Assembly (NCBI GenBank): GCA_033085395.1
Contig: JANQBS010000577.1
Coordinates: forward strand, 1 to 13,273
DNA: 13,273 nt
DNA from: Xanthoparmelia taractica
Taxonomy: Eukaryota; Ascomycota; Lecanoromycetes; Lecanorales; Parmeliaceae
Direction of reading: 5' to 3'
The notes under the pieces were generated by a model. That model was not told where the DNA came from. It did not search any database and saw nothing but the letters and a program-made list of their open reading frames with translations. Each line of letters starts with the position of its first letter. The stretch's first letter is position 1. Of the stretch, positions 1 to 9,100 are shown one piece after another. A program made the translations under genes and the position numbers.

Positions 1-124
1 CTCTTATATTAAAGTTAGAGATATTAATCTCTACGCGTAATTTCTTTTAAGAATTATAATATCGTAGAAATAACGTAATTATAAAAATATTACGTAATTA
101 CTCGAAAGTTAATCTAGCGTCTTC
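1..124 (-). pseudogene. pol: Element 2 pol fossil: RT connection end and start of RNase H (partial at the window edge)
   Basis: On the - strand, codons from about 124 read D-A-R-L-T-F-E-stop-L-R-N, the connection before RNase H. Near 31-11 the reading is E-I-N-I-S-N-F where the family has ETDASNF, with the first catalytic Asp changed to Asn (codon at 25-23). It is the direct continuation of the frame that ends at 6522-6527 on the other side of element 1, once one TCTTC copy is dropped. The rest of RNase H and the integrase lie to the left of the window. Confidence 0.85.
120..124. repeat. Target site duplication of element 1, left copy (TCTTC)
   Basis: TCTTC directly precedes the TG that opens the 5' LTR and recurs directly after the 3' LTR. 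Five bases is the usual duplication length for Ty3/gypsy integrases. With one copy removed, the - strand frame of element 2 joins across the site (codons for L-E-D-A-R). Confidence 0.93.
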
Positions 125-332
125 TGTTACGAGTGTAACGATCACATAGGCCTGCAACACCAAGTCGGCTTACCTTTTCAATTGAAACTACGGCTTTCCT
201 TTCTAATTGGGACTAGCCCCTACAGGCCTTGGCGTTTCTCATAGATATTTCTTTTCAGTTAGATAGTTCCTTCTTAGACTTAATTTATTCGTTACATATT
301 ACTATTAACTTAATCTAATTGTAGTCTTAATA
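125..332 (+). repeat. 5' LTR of element 1 (208 bp)
   Basis: It begins TGTTACGAG and ends TCTTAATA, so the canonical TG...CA has become TG...TA. It aligns base for base with 6314-6521. I count about thirty differences, all C/T or G/A transitions, with no indel. The first half is markedly more GC-rich than the element body and still carries CA and TG steps (for example CACATAGGCCTG). No convincing tRNA primer-binding site is readable just after 332, probably because it has been mutated. Confidence 0.95.
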
Positions 333-1640
333 TTAAATTAAGTCTTACTTCTTTATTACGCTCGTGAAACGTACGAGCTAAAAGAATTCGTTTACGATAT
401 AATTAACGACCTCGAAAGATATTAATACGTATTATTTTAGATATTTTCTAAATTATACGAACGTACTATTAAAAGATCTAAATTATATAAAATTACTAAA
501 GACTTGTAAGTAAGCGAGATTAAAGAAATTGTAGTAAGATAGCTCTCAAATTATACGAAGTGCCATCTCTTAATTAAATATTAATATAATTTTAATATCT
601 ATTTAATATTAAATACTCGATTCCGCGACTATAAATCACGCGATTAATCTATTAATTAGTATGCTCTAGACGTATTTCTAATACGATTTAGTCGTTTATT
701 ATTAGTTAATATAGTAGTTAAAGTTATATATATACGCTAGCAATAATTATTTATATAACTTACTTCTCGACACCTTACACTAATAAAGCGTTCTCTAAAG
801 TCTATTCGCCCGTAAGTATATCTTATTTAAATAACTATTACGTGTGTTTTGATCGGTCTAAGACACTTACTATAAATTTAATTAAATTTATTCTTATCGT
901 ATTAATTTTAATTTTAGCTCGAGTGAGTTTCGTATAAAAAAGTAATTTTATTTAAAAGATTAAAGAAAATTATTACTTTCTTATTAAATCGAACGATATC
1001 TTAATATCACACACTTAACGATTTATTTATAGTCTCTATAAAATATCTCGGGATATTAAGTAGGGCGCGAAGGGTTCTTAGATGAATATTAATCTCGTAA
1101 TTTATTCTACGCTATCTCTTAATCTAGAACGTTATCTTAAGAATACTCTAAATCGACGAATATCTATATTATTTAGAAATATCTTCCGCGTATTCGAGAA
1201 TCTTATTTTCGTCTAAAATATAGTTATTTAAGAATAGCTAATTTAGTAAGTAAATACGAATCTCGAAGAGTTTTTAACTATTTTAAATAAGCTTCGCGAA
1301 TAACGCGATCTCGAGATAAAAATTATTTAATTATATAATTTCTTACTTAAAGATAATTTAAATTATAAGTAAAAATATAAAAAAGAATAAAAGAAGAAGA
1401 AGAAGACTAAGATCGCACTCGATCGAATTTAATTAGCTTGTAATTATTTATAATAATAAGTGTAGAATCTTTAGTAATAACTTCGAAGATCTCGTAAAAA
1501 ATCTATTAATTTAATATAAGTTTAAATCTTAATTAGACGCTTCGAAAAGTTCTTATATTCTTTAATATTAATCGATAATAAAGAATCTTAATAAGATAAT
1601 TAAATTAATTAAATATCTAATAAGTTAAAGATTAATTAAG
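333..1640 (+). other. Leader and unassigned 5' part of element 1
   Basis: This is AT-rich, RIP-mutated sequence between the 5' LTR and the first recognisable Gag region. I see no motif, no primer-binding site I would defend and no identifiable start codon. The N-terminal part of Gag probably begins here, since recognisable capsid-like residues only start further right. The frame-2 translation is broken by many TAA/TAG codons. At about 1.3 kb it is long for a leader alone, so it likely combines untranslated leader with degenerate Gag N-terminus. Confidence 0.5.
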
Positions 1641-2270
1641 ATTATTTCGATAATAAGCTAGCTAAGATTACTTACGTTAAGTTACGCACTAATAAAAAAG
1701 TAGCTAAAGTTATCTATACTCGATTTTATTATCTAAATTTCAATTTTTATTAAATTATTAATAAGATTTTAAATAATCTATAAAAATTATTTAAGAACTC
1801 GAATTATAAAGTAAATAAAGCTCGCGAATATAAGGTCTTAGAATAAAAAGATCTCTCGTTTAATAATTTCTATTAAAACTTTAGACGTCTCGTCTTAAAG
1901 TTAAATATATTAAATAAAAATTAACTTCGAAATATAAATAAGAAGCTCGCTTCTCGTCTTCGTATAGTTTAGACTAATTCTTTTATTAAGTTTATTATAA
2001 TATTCGCTCTAAAAGTATTCTTAACTCGAATAAATAATAAGTATTATATTATATATTAAGAGAAGATAATTAAGAAGATTAAGAATATAATAAATAAGGC
2101 TCGAATCTCTAAGCGTGTAACGTTTATCTCTAATTCTATAAATATCTTCTTTTCTATTATAAAGTAATAATAGCGAAAGATTATCGAGAATTAAAAAGAG
2201 AATATCTATTATATTTATTATAAGAAGAAATACTTATTCTTCGCTTATTTAAAACGTTAATTCTCTTATC
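1640..2270 (+). pseudogene. gag: Element 1 gag fossil: capsid region and CCHC zinc knuckle
   Basis: Gag forms the virus-like particle and binds element RNA. In frame 2, capsid-like sequence rich in Leu, Phe, Lys and Arg is recognisable around 1820-2160, for example EYKVLE followed by a stop and later FNNFY. At 2207-2248 lies the spacing of a retroviral zinc knuckle, CX2CX4HX4C, with every Cys (TGT) now Tyr (TAT) and the His (CAC) now Tyr (TAC), exactly the changes RIP makes. Numerous stops fit former Gln or Trp codons. The start codon is not identifiable and the left limit is approximate. Gag is one frame ahead of the protease (frame 2 versus frame 1), consistent with a -1 gag-pol relation or with a later indel. 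Confidence 0.8.
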
Positions 2271-2459
2271 GAGTTAATAAAATAGAAGATTAAATTAAAG
2301 AGAATTTCGTGAAATCGAAGTCTAAATAATTCGATTCGAAAAATTTATAATTTTATTTATAATTACGAATTAAAATAAGATTCTATTCTTATATAATTTA
2401 GAGAAGACTCGGCGTAAATTATTCGCTTCGAAATTATTTTTAATTCGAGAAAGTCTAAC

Positions 2460-2840
2460 TTCTTAAGAAAAGATTTATTACGTTTAAATCCTTATCGATA
2501 TAGAGACTATTAAATACGCGTTTATTAATAAACGTCTAATTCACGAGATTTATTAATTATTAGATATATAACTTATTTTTCTCGTAAAGTTTAGACTAAT
2601 TTAAGACTATAACGAATAGCTTAATAAGAAACTTATTACTTACGTTATATACTTAAATCTTATTCTTTTAAGATATAAAAAACTTATAATCTTAATACTT
2701 ATAGCGAATTTAAGATAATATATAATTATTCTAGACAAATTATAAATAAATCGCTTTAATATACTATTAGATATAAGTAACGACTCTATTCTCTTTCGAG
2801 ATTATTTATTATAAACTTCTTTTATTTCTCTTACTTATTT
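2460..2840 (+). pseudogene. pol: Element 1 pol fossil: aspartic protease
   Basis: This retropepsin would cleave the Gag-Pol polyprotein. In frame 1, codons from 2491 read LID followed, two residues on, by T-I-K-Y-A-F, matching the LIDTGA/LIDSGA active-site region with its flanking beta strand; the catalytic Asp codon GAT is kept at 2497-2499. About 70 codons later comes a hydrophobic ILD/ILG-like stretch (about 2727-2740), the expected second conserved block of retropepsins, followed by a short linker towards RT. The Gly of the active site is not preserved in this copy. The frame is the same as RT, so protease and RT belong to one pol frame. Confidence 0.78.
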
Positions 2841-3289
2841 CTCTATTAAATTAATATTTTTAATAAGAATTCTTAAACTAATCTAATCTCGATTAAAGAT
2901 TCTTACTCGTTCTTAATCTAGATCTAAGAATTAGTTATTCTCTATTTATAGTATTGCTATCGCTTTCTTTACGATATTAGTTAAATAGATAAAGTACTCT
3001 AAGACTTACTTATTCGCGATATCGATAAAAGATATCGATCGAGAAATAATATATAACGCTAAGTCTTAAGCGAAAGAAATTAGTTTTTCTTTAATAAAGA
3101 TTACTATTTAGAATTTAAGCGACGTTAAGAAGTAATTCTCTTCTAAGTATTATAAGTATTTAGATATTTTTAATCGTTTTAAGATCGATTAGCTTTCTTT
3201 ATATTGTTCTTATAATTATAAAATCGAGTTTCTTAGTAACTTTAAGTCGTCTTAAAGTCGCGTTTATTATATATCTCTTTATAAGTTTT

Positions 3290-3910
3290 AAAAGATTAAA
3301 GAATATCTAATAAATAATTTATTTAAGGATTTTATTACTTCTAGTAAGACTTTTTACTCGTTATTAATTCTATTTACTCTAAAAATTAACGATAATCTTC
3401 GTTTTTATATAAACTATTGAAAATTAAACGCTATAATAAAACGTAATTAATACTTACTTTCTCTAATAGAGGAAGTTATTAATAAAATTAAGAAATATTA
3501 ATATCTTATTCGTCTAGATATTATCGTCGCATTTAATAAGCTATAAATAAACCTCGATAATAAGAATTATACGATCTTTATTATAGTTCTCGAAGTCTAT
3601 AAGTATCGAGTACTATTCTTTAAACTAACGAATAAATCGAGTATCTTTTAATAATATATTAATAATATTCTATTCGATTTTCTAAATAACTTCTATTAAG
3701 TCTATTTAAACGATATTCTTATTTATAGTTAAAAGAAGATAAAATATTAAAAGCACGTTAAATAAGTTCTTTAACGTTTACGAGAGATTAATTTATAAAT
3801 TAATATTAAGAAATACGAATTCGATATAAAAAAGATTGTATTTCTAGAAATTATTATATTAGAAATTAATCTACGAATAGATTCTTATAAGATCGAGATT
3901 ATATTTAAAT
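3290..3910 (+). pseudogene. pol: Element 1 pol fossil: reverse transcriptase
   Basis: The RT would copy element RNA into cDNA in the cytoplasmic particle. Frame 1 gives, in order, the fingers region (about 3320-3480), motif A as LDIIVAF with catalytic Asp GAT at 3517-3519, and motif C at 3703-3729 reading YLNDILIYS. Motif C corresponds to the family YLDDILIYS; its first catalytic Asp is Asn here (GAC to AAC), so the copy would be inactive even without stops. Next comes the conserved thumb region with KK-x-EF (around 3808-3822) and FLEIII (3841-3858) where the family has FLGxIIS. Frame 1 continues to about 3905. A single indel near 3905-3920 then moves the signal to frame 2, where the connection block with NFY, a TGA and RF is found at 3959-3976. 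Confidence 0.93.
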
Positions 3911-3916
3911 AGTACC

Positions 3917-4520
3917 TCTACGAATTTAAAGGAGATTTAAGACTTTATAAAATTTATAAACTTCTATTGACGCTTTATTTATAAGTTTTTTAAATTAATT
4001 AGATTCTTAATTAATCTTACGAAGAAGAATACTTTCTTCGTTTAAAATAAGATCTACGTTAAGTCGTTTAATAATTTTAAAAAGTATATAATTACTATCT
4101 TAATTCTATATTATTTTAATCTTAAACGTTAGATTATTCTTAAAATTAATTCTTCTAATTATATATTAAGAGAGATCTTATCTTAATATAACGGCTATAA
4201 AGTCTTATACTCGATAATATTCTATAGTAAGAGTATAATTCTAGCGAAATGCAATTATTATATTTATAATAAGAAATTACTAGTAATTATTTGATGCTTC
4301 GAATATTAACGGCCCGAACTAGAATATATTAAGCTATCTATTTAAGTATTTACTAATTATTAGACTCTAAAAATATTCATAAAAAATAAGAAGCTTACAC
4401 GTCGTTAAGCCCGCTATCTAGATATTCTATCTAAATTTAACTTTTAGATTATCTTTCATACGAGAATAGTTAATAGCAAAGTCGACGTCTTAATAAGAAT
4501 ATTATTATCTATCTTAGCGA
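3917..4520 (+). pseudogene. pol: Element 1 pol fossil: RT connection and RNase H
   Basis: RNase H would degrade the RNA strand after first-strand synthesis. Frame 2 shows the RT-RNase H connection with TNLKEI (about 3920-3937), then FINFY and RF around a stop (3953-3976). The RNase H opening is at 4142-4168, reading K-I-N-S-S-N-Y where the family has ETDASxY, so the first catalytic Asp has become Asn (4148-4150). Downstream are S-stop-Y-N-G, LAKCNYYIYNKKLL (about 4231-4272; the family has AECNYEIYDKELL) and RPELE (about 4310-4324). RPELE and the ARYLDILSKFNF block (about 4408-4443) are diagnostic of gypsy RNase H. Catalytic acidic residues are largely lost through G-to-A change. Confidence 0.9.
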
Positions 4521-4779
4521 ACGAAGCTAATAAAAGAAATTAATATTAATATTAAACGATTCTTATCTTAGATCGCGTTTAAATTTAAGTTATAGAAGTC
4601 GAAGAAGATCTATTTAAACGAATTTATAAAGTTAATTAAGAGAATTCTATATATAACGAATTTCGTGAAGCGATAGATTATAATTAGATTAAACTCTATA
4701 ATTATACGCTAAGTCGATATCGTATTATTAATAAAGTTCTCTTTAAGAACGAACTATTATAAATCTCGATTGAGTTTTA

Positions 4780-5640
4780 TACGAAGTTATTAAGAAAGAT
4801 TTATAATTAATCTTCTAGTAATTACTTAGAAATACGAAGAACAATTAACTTATTTTTACGTTATTACTATTAATCTAACTACGTCAAAACGATTAAATAG
4901 TATATTCGTAACTATTATTACTATTAACGCAGTAAAGTCTTAAGAAATAAAACAAATAAATTATTAATATCCCTTTCAATTTCTTAAGGTCGTTGATAAG
5001 ACGTTTCTATGGATTTTATTATAGGTCTATTTCTATTAGACGATTTTAACGCTATCTACACTCTTATATATTGTCTTATAAAGAAACGTTACTACGTATC
5101 GTGTTATTAAGGAGATAACGATTATTTATTTGAGAAACTTATTGAGATTCTTATATAGAATCTCTTTCGATTATATGGGTTATTATAGTCTCTTATATTA
5201 GATAGAGGTGCTTAATTTATAACTACGCTCTAGAAAAGCCTCTATAAGCGACTACGCATTAAGATTAATTTATTTATCGTATATTATCTCGAAATAGACG
5301 ATTAGATCGAGAGGGCTAATTAGAATATAAAGCGAGATCTTCGTATTTATTGCAATTACTTACAAGACGATTAAGTCAAGTAAATTCTCATAATAAAATT
5401 TAATAATAATAATAATATCTTATTCGCTATATTCCTCATCTTCTTTTACTTTAATCGAGGTTTTCACCCTCGTATATTCTTCGATTAAGACTATATTTCC
5501 TACGAGATTATACGCGAACGTCTATAAGTCTTAAAGATAAAAGATATTATAATTAAGATAAAGAAGATTCTAAAGTTTGGACGATTATAATTAAGAAAAA
5601 CACGTAGAGCCATAAAGACATAGACGAATAAATATCGTAA
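4780..5640 (+). pseudogene. pol: Element 1 pol fossil: integrase zinc-binding domain and catalytic core
   Basis: Integrase would insert the cDNA into the genome. Frame 2 shows the HHCC domain. Its CX2C pair is at 4913-4924, both Cys now Tyr, in the context R-N-Y-Y-Y-Y-stop-R-S-K. The core starts at SMDFIIGL (5006-5029). The second catalytic block is LDRGA-stop-FITT (5198-5230), with the Asp at 5201-5203. The third is EIDD-stop-IERAN (5291-5320), with the Glu at 5309-5311, equivalent to the family ETDGQTERxN. The first DDE Asp normally sits in VDRLTK. The aligned codon here is TAT (about 5069-5071, in LIYCLIKK), which needs a transversion and is not a simple RIP product. Many TG and CA steps survive, so this part is less degraded than gag. 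Confidence 0.93.
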
Positions 5641-6079
5641 GAAGGTCACTTACGATGTGGGCGATTGAATTTAACTATCGTTTAAGAATATTAAAATCAA
5701 ACGCCTCTATAAGAACCTCGAAGATAAATAATTTAATTTATATAGAGTTCTAAAGCGAGTCGATATCTTATATCGTTTAAAACTTCTTTATAGTATAAGA
5801 ATTTATTTAATTTTTAGCCCTAAGATACTTAGATCTACGACTATAAATTCTCTATTAGAATAGAAGCACGATTTTCCTAGATTAATAATAATTAACGAGA
5901 AAGAGTTATAAGACGTGAACGATATATTAGATTTTAGACGTTACTATAAGCGTCTTTAATATAAAGTTAAATAAATTAATCTAAATAGAAATAATAATTA
6001 ATATTATGCGAATTAAGATAAGTTCGAAGACTCTAAGAAAGTAATAGATAAATTTCATAGACGATATCTCAATAAACCG
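5641..6079 (+). pseudogene. pol: Element 1 pol fossil: integrase C-terminal domain and chromodomain
   Basis: Frame 2 continues with YDVGD (5651-5665) and a W-x-W-L-S region in which both Trp codons are stops. This is the start of the GPY/F-type module. A chromodomain follows at about 5897-6079: D-V-N-D-I-L-D-F-R-R (5912-5941), then Y-K-V-K, an acidic and aromatic stretch, and a final helix reading KFHRRYLNKP (6050-6079). In chromoviruses this domain binds modified histones and steers integration to heterochromatin, which agrees with its location in a repeat island. Several aromatic cage positions are now stops or other residues. No other ORF is evident between 6080 and the purine tract. Confidence 0.88.
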
Positions 6080-6299
6080 CGCTAGACTTAATAGAGAACC
6101 AGACTTCGATTGATTTTTATTTATTATTTGAACCTATTCGCTAATATCACGATAAACTTAGCGGAGAAGCCCGATTAGCTTCGAGTAAATTGAAATATCT
6201 TATACTTCGTTCTCATATTAGTATACGTTTCTTTTAAACGTTCGGAATTATTTATATATACGAATATTATTCTTCTATAGCGCTAGAACATCGCTATTT

Positions 6300-6313
6300 A
6301 AGGGAGGGGATAA
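6300..6313 (+). other. Polypurine tract of element 1
   Basis: AAGGGAGGGGATAA lies immediately before the first base of the 3' LTR. A purine run here primes plus-strand DNA synthesis in LTR retrotransposons. It has no RIP change that I can see, as a run of purines contains almost no CpA target. Confidence 0.92.
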
Positions 6314-6521
6314 TATTACGAGTGTGACGACCACATAGGCCTGTAACACCAAGTCGGCTTATCTTTTTAATTGGGACTACGGCTTTTTTTTCCAATTGAG
6401 ACTAGTCTCTATAGGCCTTGACGTTCCTTATAGATATTTCTTCCCAGCTAGATAGTTCCTCCTTAGACTTAATTTATTCGTTATATACTATTATTAACTT
6501 GATCTGATTGTAGTTCTAATA
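6314..6521 (+). repeat. 3' LTR of element 1 (208 bp)
   Basis: It begins TATTACGAG (TG to TA at the terminus) and ends TTCTAATA. It is the same length as the 5' LTR and differs only by transitions in my hand alignment. Some C/T differences favour each copy, so the two LTRs were mutated independently rather than one being the ancestor of the other. Confidence 0.95.
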
Positions 6522-6526
6522 TCTTC
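6522..6526. repeat. Target site duplication of element 1, right copy (TCTTC)
   Basis: This is a perfect copy of 120-124 directly after the last LTR base. Confidence 0.93.
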
Positions 6527-7615
6527 TAGTTACTTAAATAATTCTAATTTCTTATTAATCTTATTATTCTTAAATAAGTTAATAAAAAACGCTATAATAA
6601 TAAATATTTAAAAATAAAGCGTCGATAAAAATTTATAAAGTCTAAAAAGACTTATATATCTCGATAGCTTCGCGGCGTTAATTATTCTTAAATCGTTACT
6701 ACGCGTTCTTAATTTATAGCTATATTATTATTAATTATAACAAACTCTAAGAACTTAATCGATTTAATATAAAACTAATATTTCTTTAAATTTATATATA
6801 GCTAAAATTAACGTAATCGCTCAAGCACTTACTTAACGTACTATTAATATTTCATCGACTTAGCGCTATAAATTAAAATATTATTTAAATATATCACACA
6901 CGTAATATTTATAAGACTTATAAGCGCTCTATTAATATAGACTTAAAACGTAATTAATATATTTATAAGGTTAAAAGATATTATTAAGTATTTAAAATAG
7001 TTATAGCGAGTGCGAAACGTAATCTTTCACTTATCGTTCTTCTTAATACGAATTCTATAATAAATATTCTTAAGATTTAACTTTAAAAATATTTTAATAT
7101 TATATAAATAATTTAACGTCTTAATAATTAGAGATAATAAGTATTAATTCTTTATCGTTATTATATTTAAATCCTAATAATTTATATAAAGATATAACTT
7201 ATTATCTTTCTTTAAAATAAAAAAAATAAAAACTTTAGCGAAGAAAGTTAAATAACGAATTTAATTCTTATAAAGTAACTTCTTAAGATATCGTTTTAAC
7301 TTTAATAACTTAATTTAAAATAAATTATAAAAAGATTTATAAAGTAACTCTTTATTTTTCTCTATTTTAATAATATAATTTCTTTATTTAAATATAAATA
7401 AGATCTCTATTATATTATTAAATAAGATATTCTTAAATTTTAATAGTTTTCTTAAGAGCTCTAAATTATTTAATACTCTTTTATTTATCTCGCGTTATCG
7501 TAGCGTATATAATTATAAATATATTTAATTCTCACTCGATTTCTCGAGTAAATTTAATTAATTCTTTAATTTAAAATTTTTTAATATTAATCTTAAATCG
7601 TTATTACGTCGTCGT
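6527..7615 (-). pseudogene. pol: Element 2 pol fossil: reverse transcriptase
   Basis: The - strand carries a second, divergent gypsy RT. Reading from 7615 leftwards: a degenerate linker, then the fingers with KELLYKSFYNLF (about 7340-7300), then the palm motif A region as LKLNLKNIYYRIR with its Asp as Asn. Motif C at 6900-6865 reads C-V-I-Y-L-N-N-I-L-I-Y-S, so both catalytic Asp codons (6885-6883 and 6882-6880) are now AAT. The connection DFINFYRRFIF is at about 6652-6620. All stops in the motif regions fit former Gln or Trp. There is one frame change relative to the protease, located somewhere between the protease and the fingers (about 7350-7600). RT ends at the insertion point of element 1. 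Confidence 0.92.
7608..7615. repeat. Putative 8-bp target duplication of the miniature element, left copy
   Basis: GTCGTCGT lies directly outside the left inverted repeat and matches the right copy exactly. Because it is a trinucleotide run its length is slightly ambiguous. Confidence 0.7.
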
Positions 7616-7856
7616 TACGGGTCGGAAAGGTGTGGTATCTGTTGAACATAGTCGTTTTCAACTTTTTTTCAACTTTTTTTAAAAAATTATATCTTTTTAA
7701 TCTATTTATAGAATTTTATAATTACATAAGCGTCCGCTTAAGCTTTTTACTTATTTTTAGAATATAAAAAAATATTACGTAATATATTTATTAAAAACCC
7801 AATGGGAGTATGGGATATCCTATACCATCAAATATACCACACCTTTCCGACCCGTA
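7616..7856. mobile_element. Miniature inverted-repeat element (241 bp), probably hAT-like, not RIP-mutated
   Basis: The ends are inverted repeats: TACGGGTCGGAAAGGTGTGG on the left, and its reverse complement closes the right end. The match is perfect for 23 bases and imperfect for a few more. GTCGTCGT stands directly outside each end (7608-7615 and 7857-7864), an 8-bp duplication as made by hAT transposases. The repeat is a GTC run, so a TA duplication with a one-nucleotide-shifted reading of the ends (Tc1/mariner type) is the alternative. There is no coding capacity. The interior keeps many CA and TG steps (CAAC twice, CCCAATGGG, ACCATCAA), in sharp contrast to its surroundings. With one 8-bp copy the net insertion is 249 bp, a multiple of three, in the pol fossil of element 2. 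Confidence 0.9.
7728..7743. repeat. Small palindrome inside the miniature element
   Basis: AAGCG-TC-CGCTT lies in the middle of the miniature element, flanked by further A/T pairing. It is the only GC-rich palindrome in the interior and may be an internal transposase-binding or fold-back motif; that role is inference. Confidence 0.45.
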
Positions 7857-7864
7857 GTCGTCGT
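7857..7864. repeat. Putative 8-bp target duplication of the miniature element, right copy
   Basis: GTCGTCGT lies directly outside the right inverted repeat. Removing one copy restores the - strand codons for N-S-T-T-T at the junction. Confidence 0.7.
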
Positions 7865-8240
7865 AGAGTTAAGTAGAATCTATAATTAATATAACGCGAA
7901 TATACTTAGCACGATATCGAGATCTTCTTAATCTACGATATAGAATAGTATATTATACTATCGCCCTTAATTTTAGCTATTAACTATTTAATAATTTAAC
8001 TAATAAATACTATAATAATATATATTTTACTCGCTAAGCGCTTTCGCTTATAATAAGATAGCGATATATAATTTAAGATCTTATTAAATCACGAACTTTT
8101 ACGTAATTAAATTAATATACGCTTTATAATTAAATAAAATAATAAATTATCTCTAATTATTTTATAACTTAATTTACTTCTTTATAATAATAGAAGAAGT
8201 TATCTCTATTATTCGTTTTTCTTACTTCGCTTTAGAGACG
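7857..8240 (-). pseudogene. pol: Element 2 pol fossil: aspartic protease
   Basis: On the - strand, a degenerate active-site region reads LFNYKAYINLI (about 8137-8105), where the catalytic Asp would be the AAT at 8131-8129. Clearer is the second retropepsin block at 7918-7901, D-I-V-L-S-I, equivalent to DIVLGI with Gly GGT now AGT, preceded by FYIVD. The two blocks share a frame and have the normal separation of roughly 70 residues. The active-site Gly is not preserved and needs more than simple RIP, so the first block alone would not convince; the second block and position between gag and RT do. The 3' end of the segment abuts the miniature transposon. Confidence 0.75.
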
Positions 8241-8299
8241 CTTACGAAGTCGATTCGTTTTTTATCGATATCGTCGCGACGATAATAATTAATTTATTC

Positions 8300-9100
8300 T
8301 TATCGAGATAATTTAATTTCATATAATCTAATTTCTAATAATATTAATAAATAATAAATATTTTAAAATTATAATTAGCGATCTTAGTCTTACGTTTCTT
8401 ATTCTCTTTTTAAATACGCGTAGACTTAGCGCTATTTTTCGAAATTATATTAGACTTTAAAATTCGAGCTTTTAAAGACTTATCTTTATTAAATCTCTCT
8501 AATTACTTCGAGTCGAAATTATCGCTATTAAAACGCGCGCGCTTTAAAATTATTTTTTATATAATTACTATAATAAGAATTTCTTTTCTCTACTTAGATA
8601 TATTATTAATATTAAGAATCTTATTCTTTAACTTAAATCGTAGCTTAATTAAAAAAAAATTCGTTTAATACTTCTTCGTAAATAAGAATAAATAGATTTT
8701 AATTTCTTTAGATAAATCTTAAAAACTAAGATCTTTTAATTTTATTACTATTTTGTTACTTTTTACTTTTTAAAATAAATAAATAATAATTTATTAAATT
8801 CGTAATTAAATCGAGTAAAAATAATTTAAAAAACTTGAAGATAATCTTATTTGATTTATAAGTATAAAAATATTTATATTATTACGTATTAAGATCGTCT
8901 TTTAAGAATTATATATAATAAATAATCTTAGCTTAATTAATAATAAAATACTTAAGACTTATAAGAAATCAAATTTCGACTTCGCGAAATTAGCGTAAAT
9001 ATTTCTCTTTATTATTATTCTTATAAGAATATATTCTTTCGAGATAAAGTATTTTCGCTTTAATTAAGATATTTATTAAAATAAAATAATAAACGAAATC
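8300..9100 (-). pseudogene. gag: Element 2 gag fossil: capsid region and CCHC zinc knuckle
   Basis: On the - strand from about 9075 the translation gives a capsid-like region, for example KILYLERIYSYKNNNKEKY and then F-R-E-V-E-I with former Gln codons as stops, as in fungal gypsy Gag. At 8349-8308 is a spacing-perfect CX2CX4HX4C zinc knuckle in which all three Cys and the His are now TAT (Tyr). The start codon is not recognisable. Gag is in a -1 relation to the protease, the same relation as in element 1. A Lys/Arg/Ser-rich stretch (8300-8150) links the knuckle to the protease. Confidence 0.8.

Larger units (their letters stand above)
125..6521 (+). mobile_element. Element 1: complete, RIP-degraded Ty3/gypsy LTR retrotransposon of the chromovirus type
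   Basis: The element is 6397 bp, bounded by two 208-bp LTRs that align without gaps and by a 5-bp target duplication TCTTC (120-124 and 6522-6526). Domains on the + strand follow Ty3/gypsy order: gag with zinc knuckle, aspartic protease, RT, RNase H, integrase, then a chromodomain at the C-terminus, which defines chromoviruses. A purine tract lies directly before the 3' LTR. Gag motifs are in frame 2, protease and RT in frame 1, and everything after about 3915 in frame 2 again. Stops are numerous and mostly fit CAA/CAG to TAA/TAG and TGG to TAG/TGA, as RIP produces. It is surely inactive. It is inserted in the pol gene of element 2, so it is the younger of the two. Confidence 0.96.

Noticed and set aside
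2470..2495. TTTAAAT as a -1 slippery heptamer at the element 1 gag-pol junction
   Set aside because: The phase is wrong: in the gag frame it reads TTT AAA T rather than T TTA AAT, and RIP has changed the surroundings.
7616..7856. Tc1/mariner-type (TA) assignment of the miniature element
   Set aside because: TA does flank the sequence if the ends are taken to start at CGGGTCGG, but the exact 8-bp GTCGTCGT on both sides fits hAT better and also gives frame-preserving excision. The alternative is kept as possible because GTC is a simple repeat.
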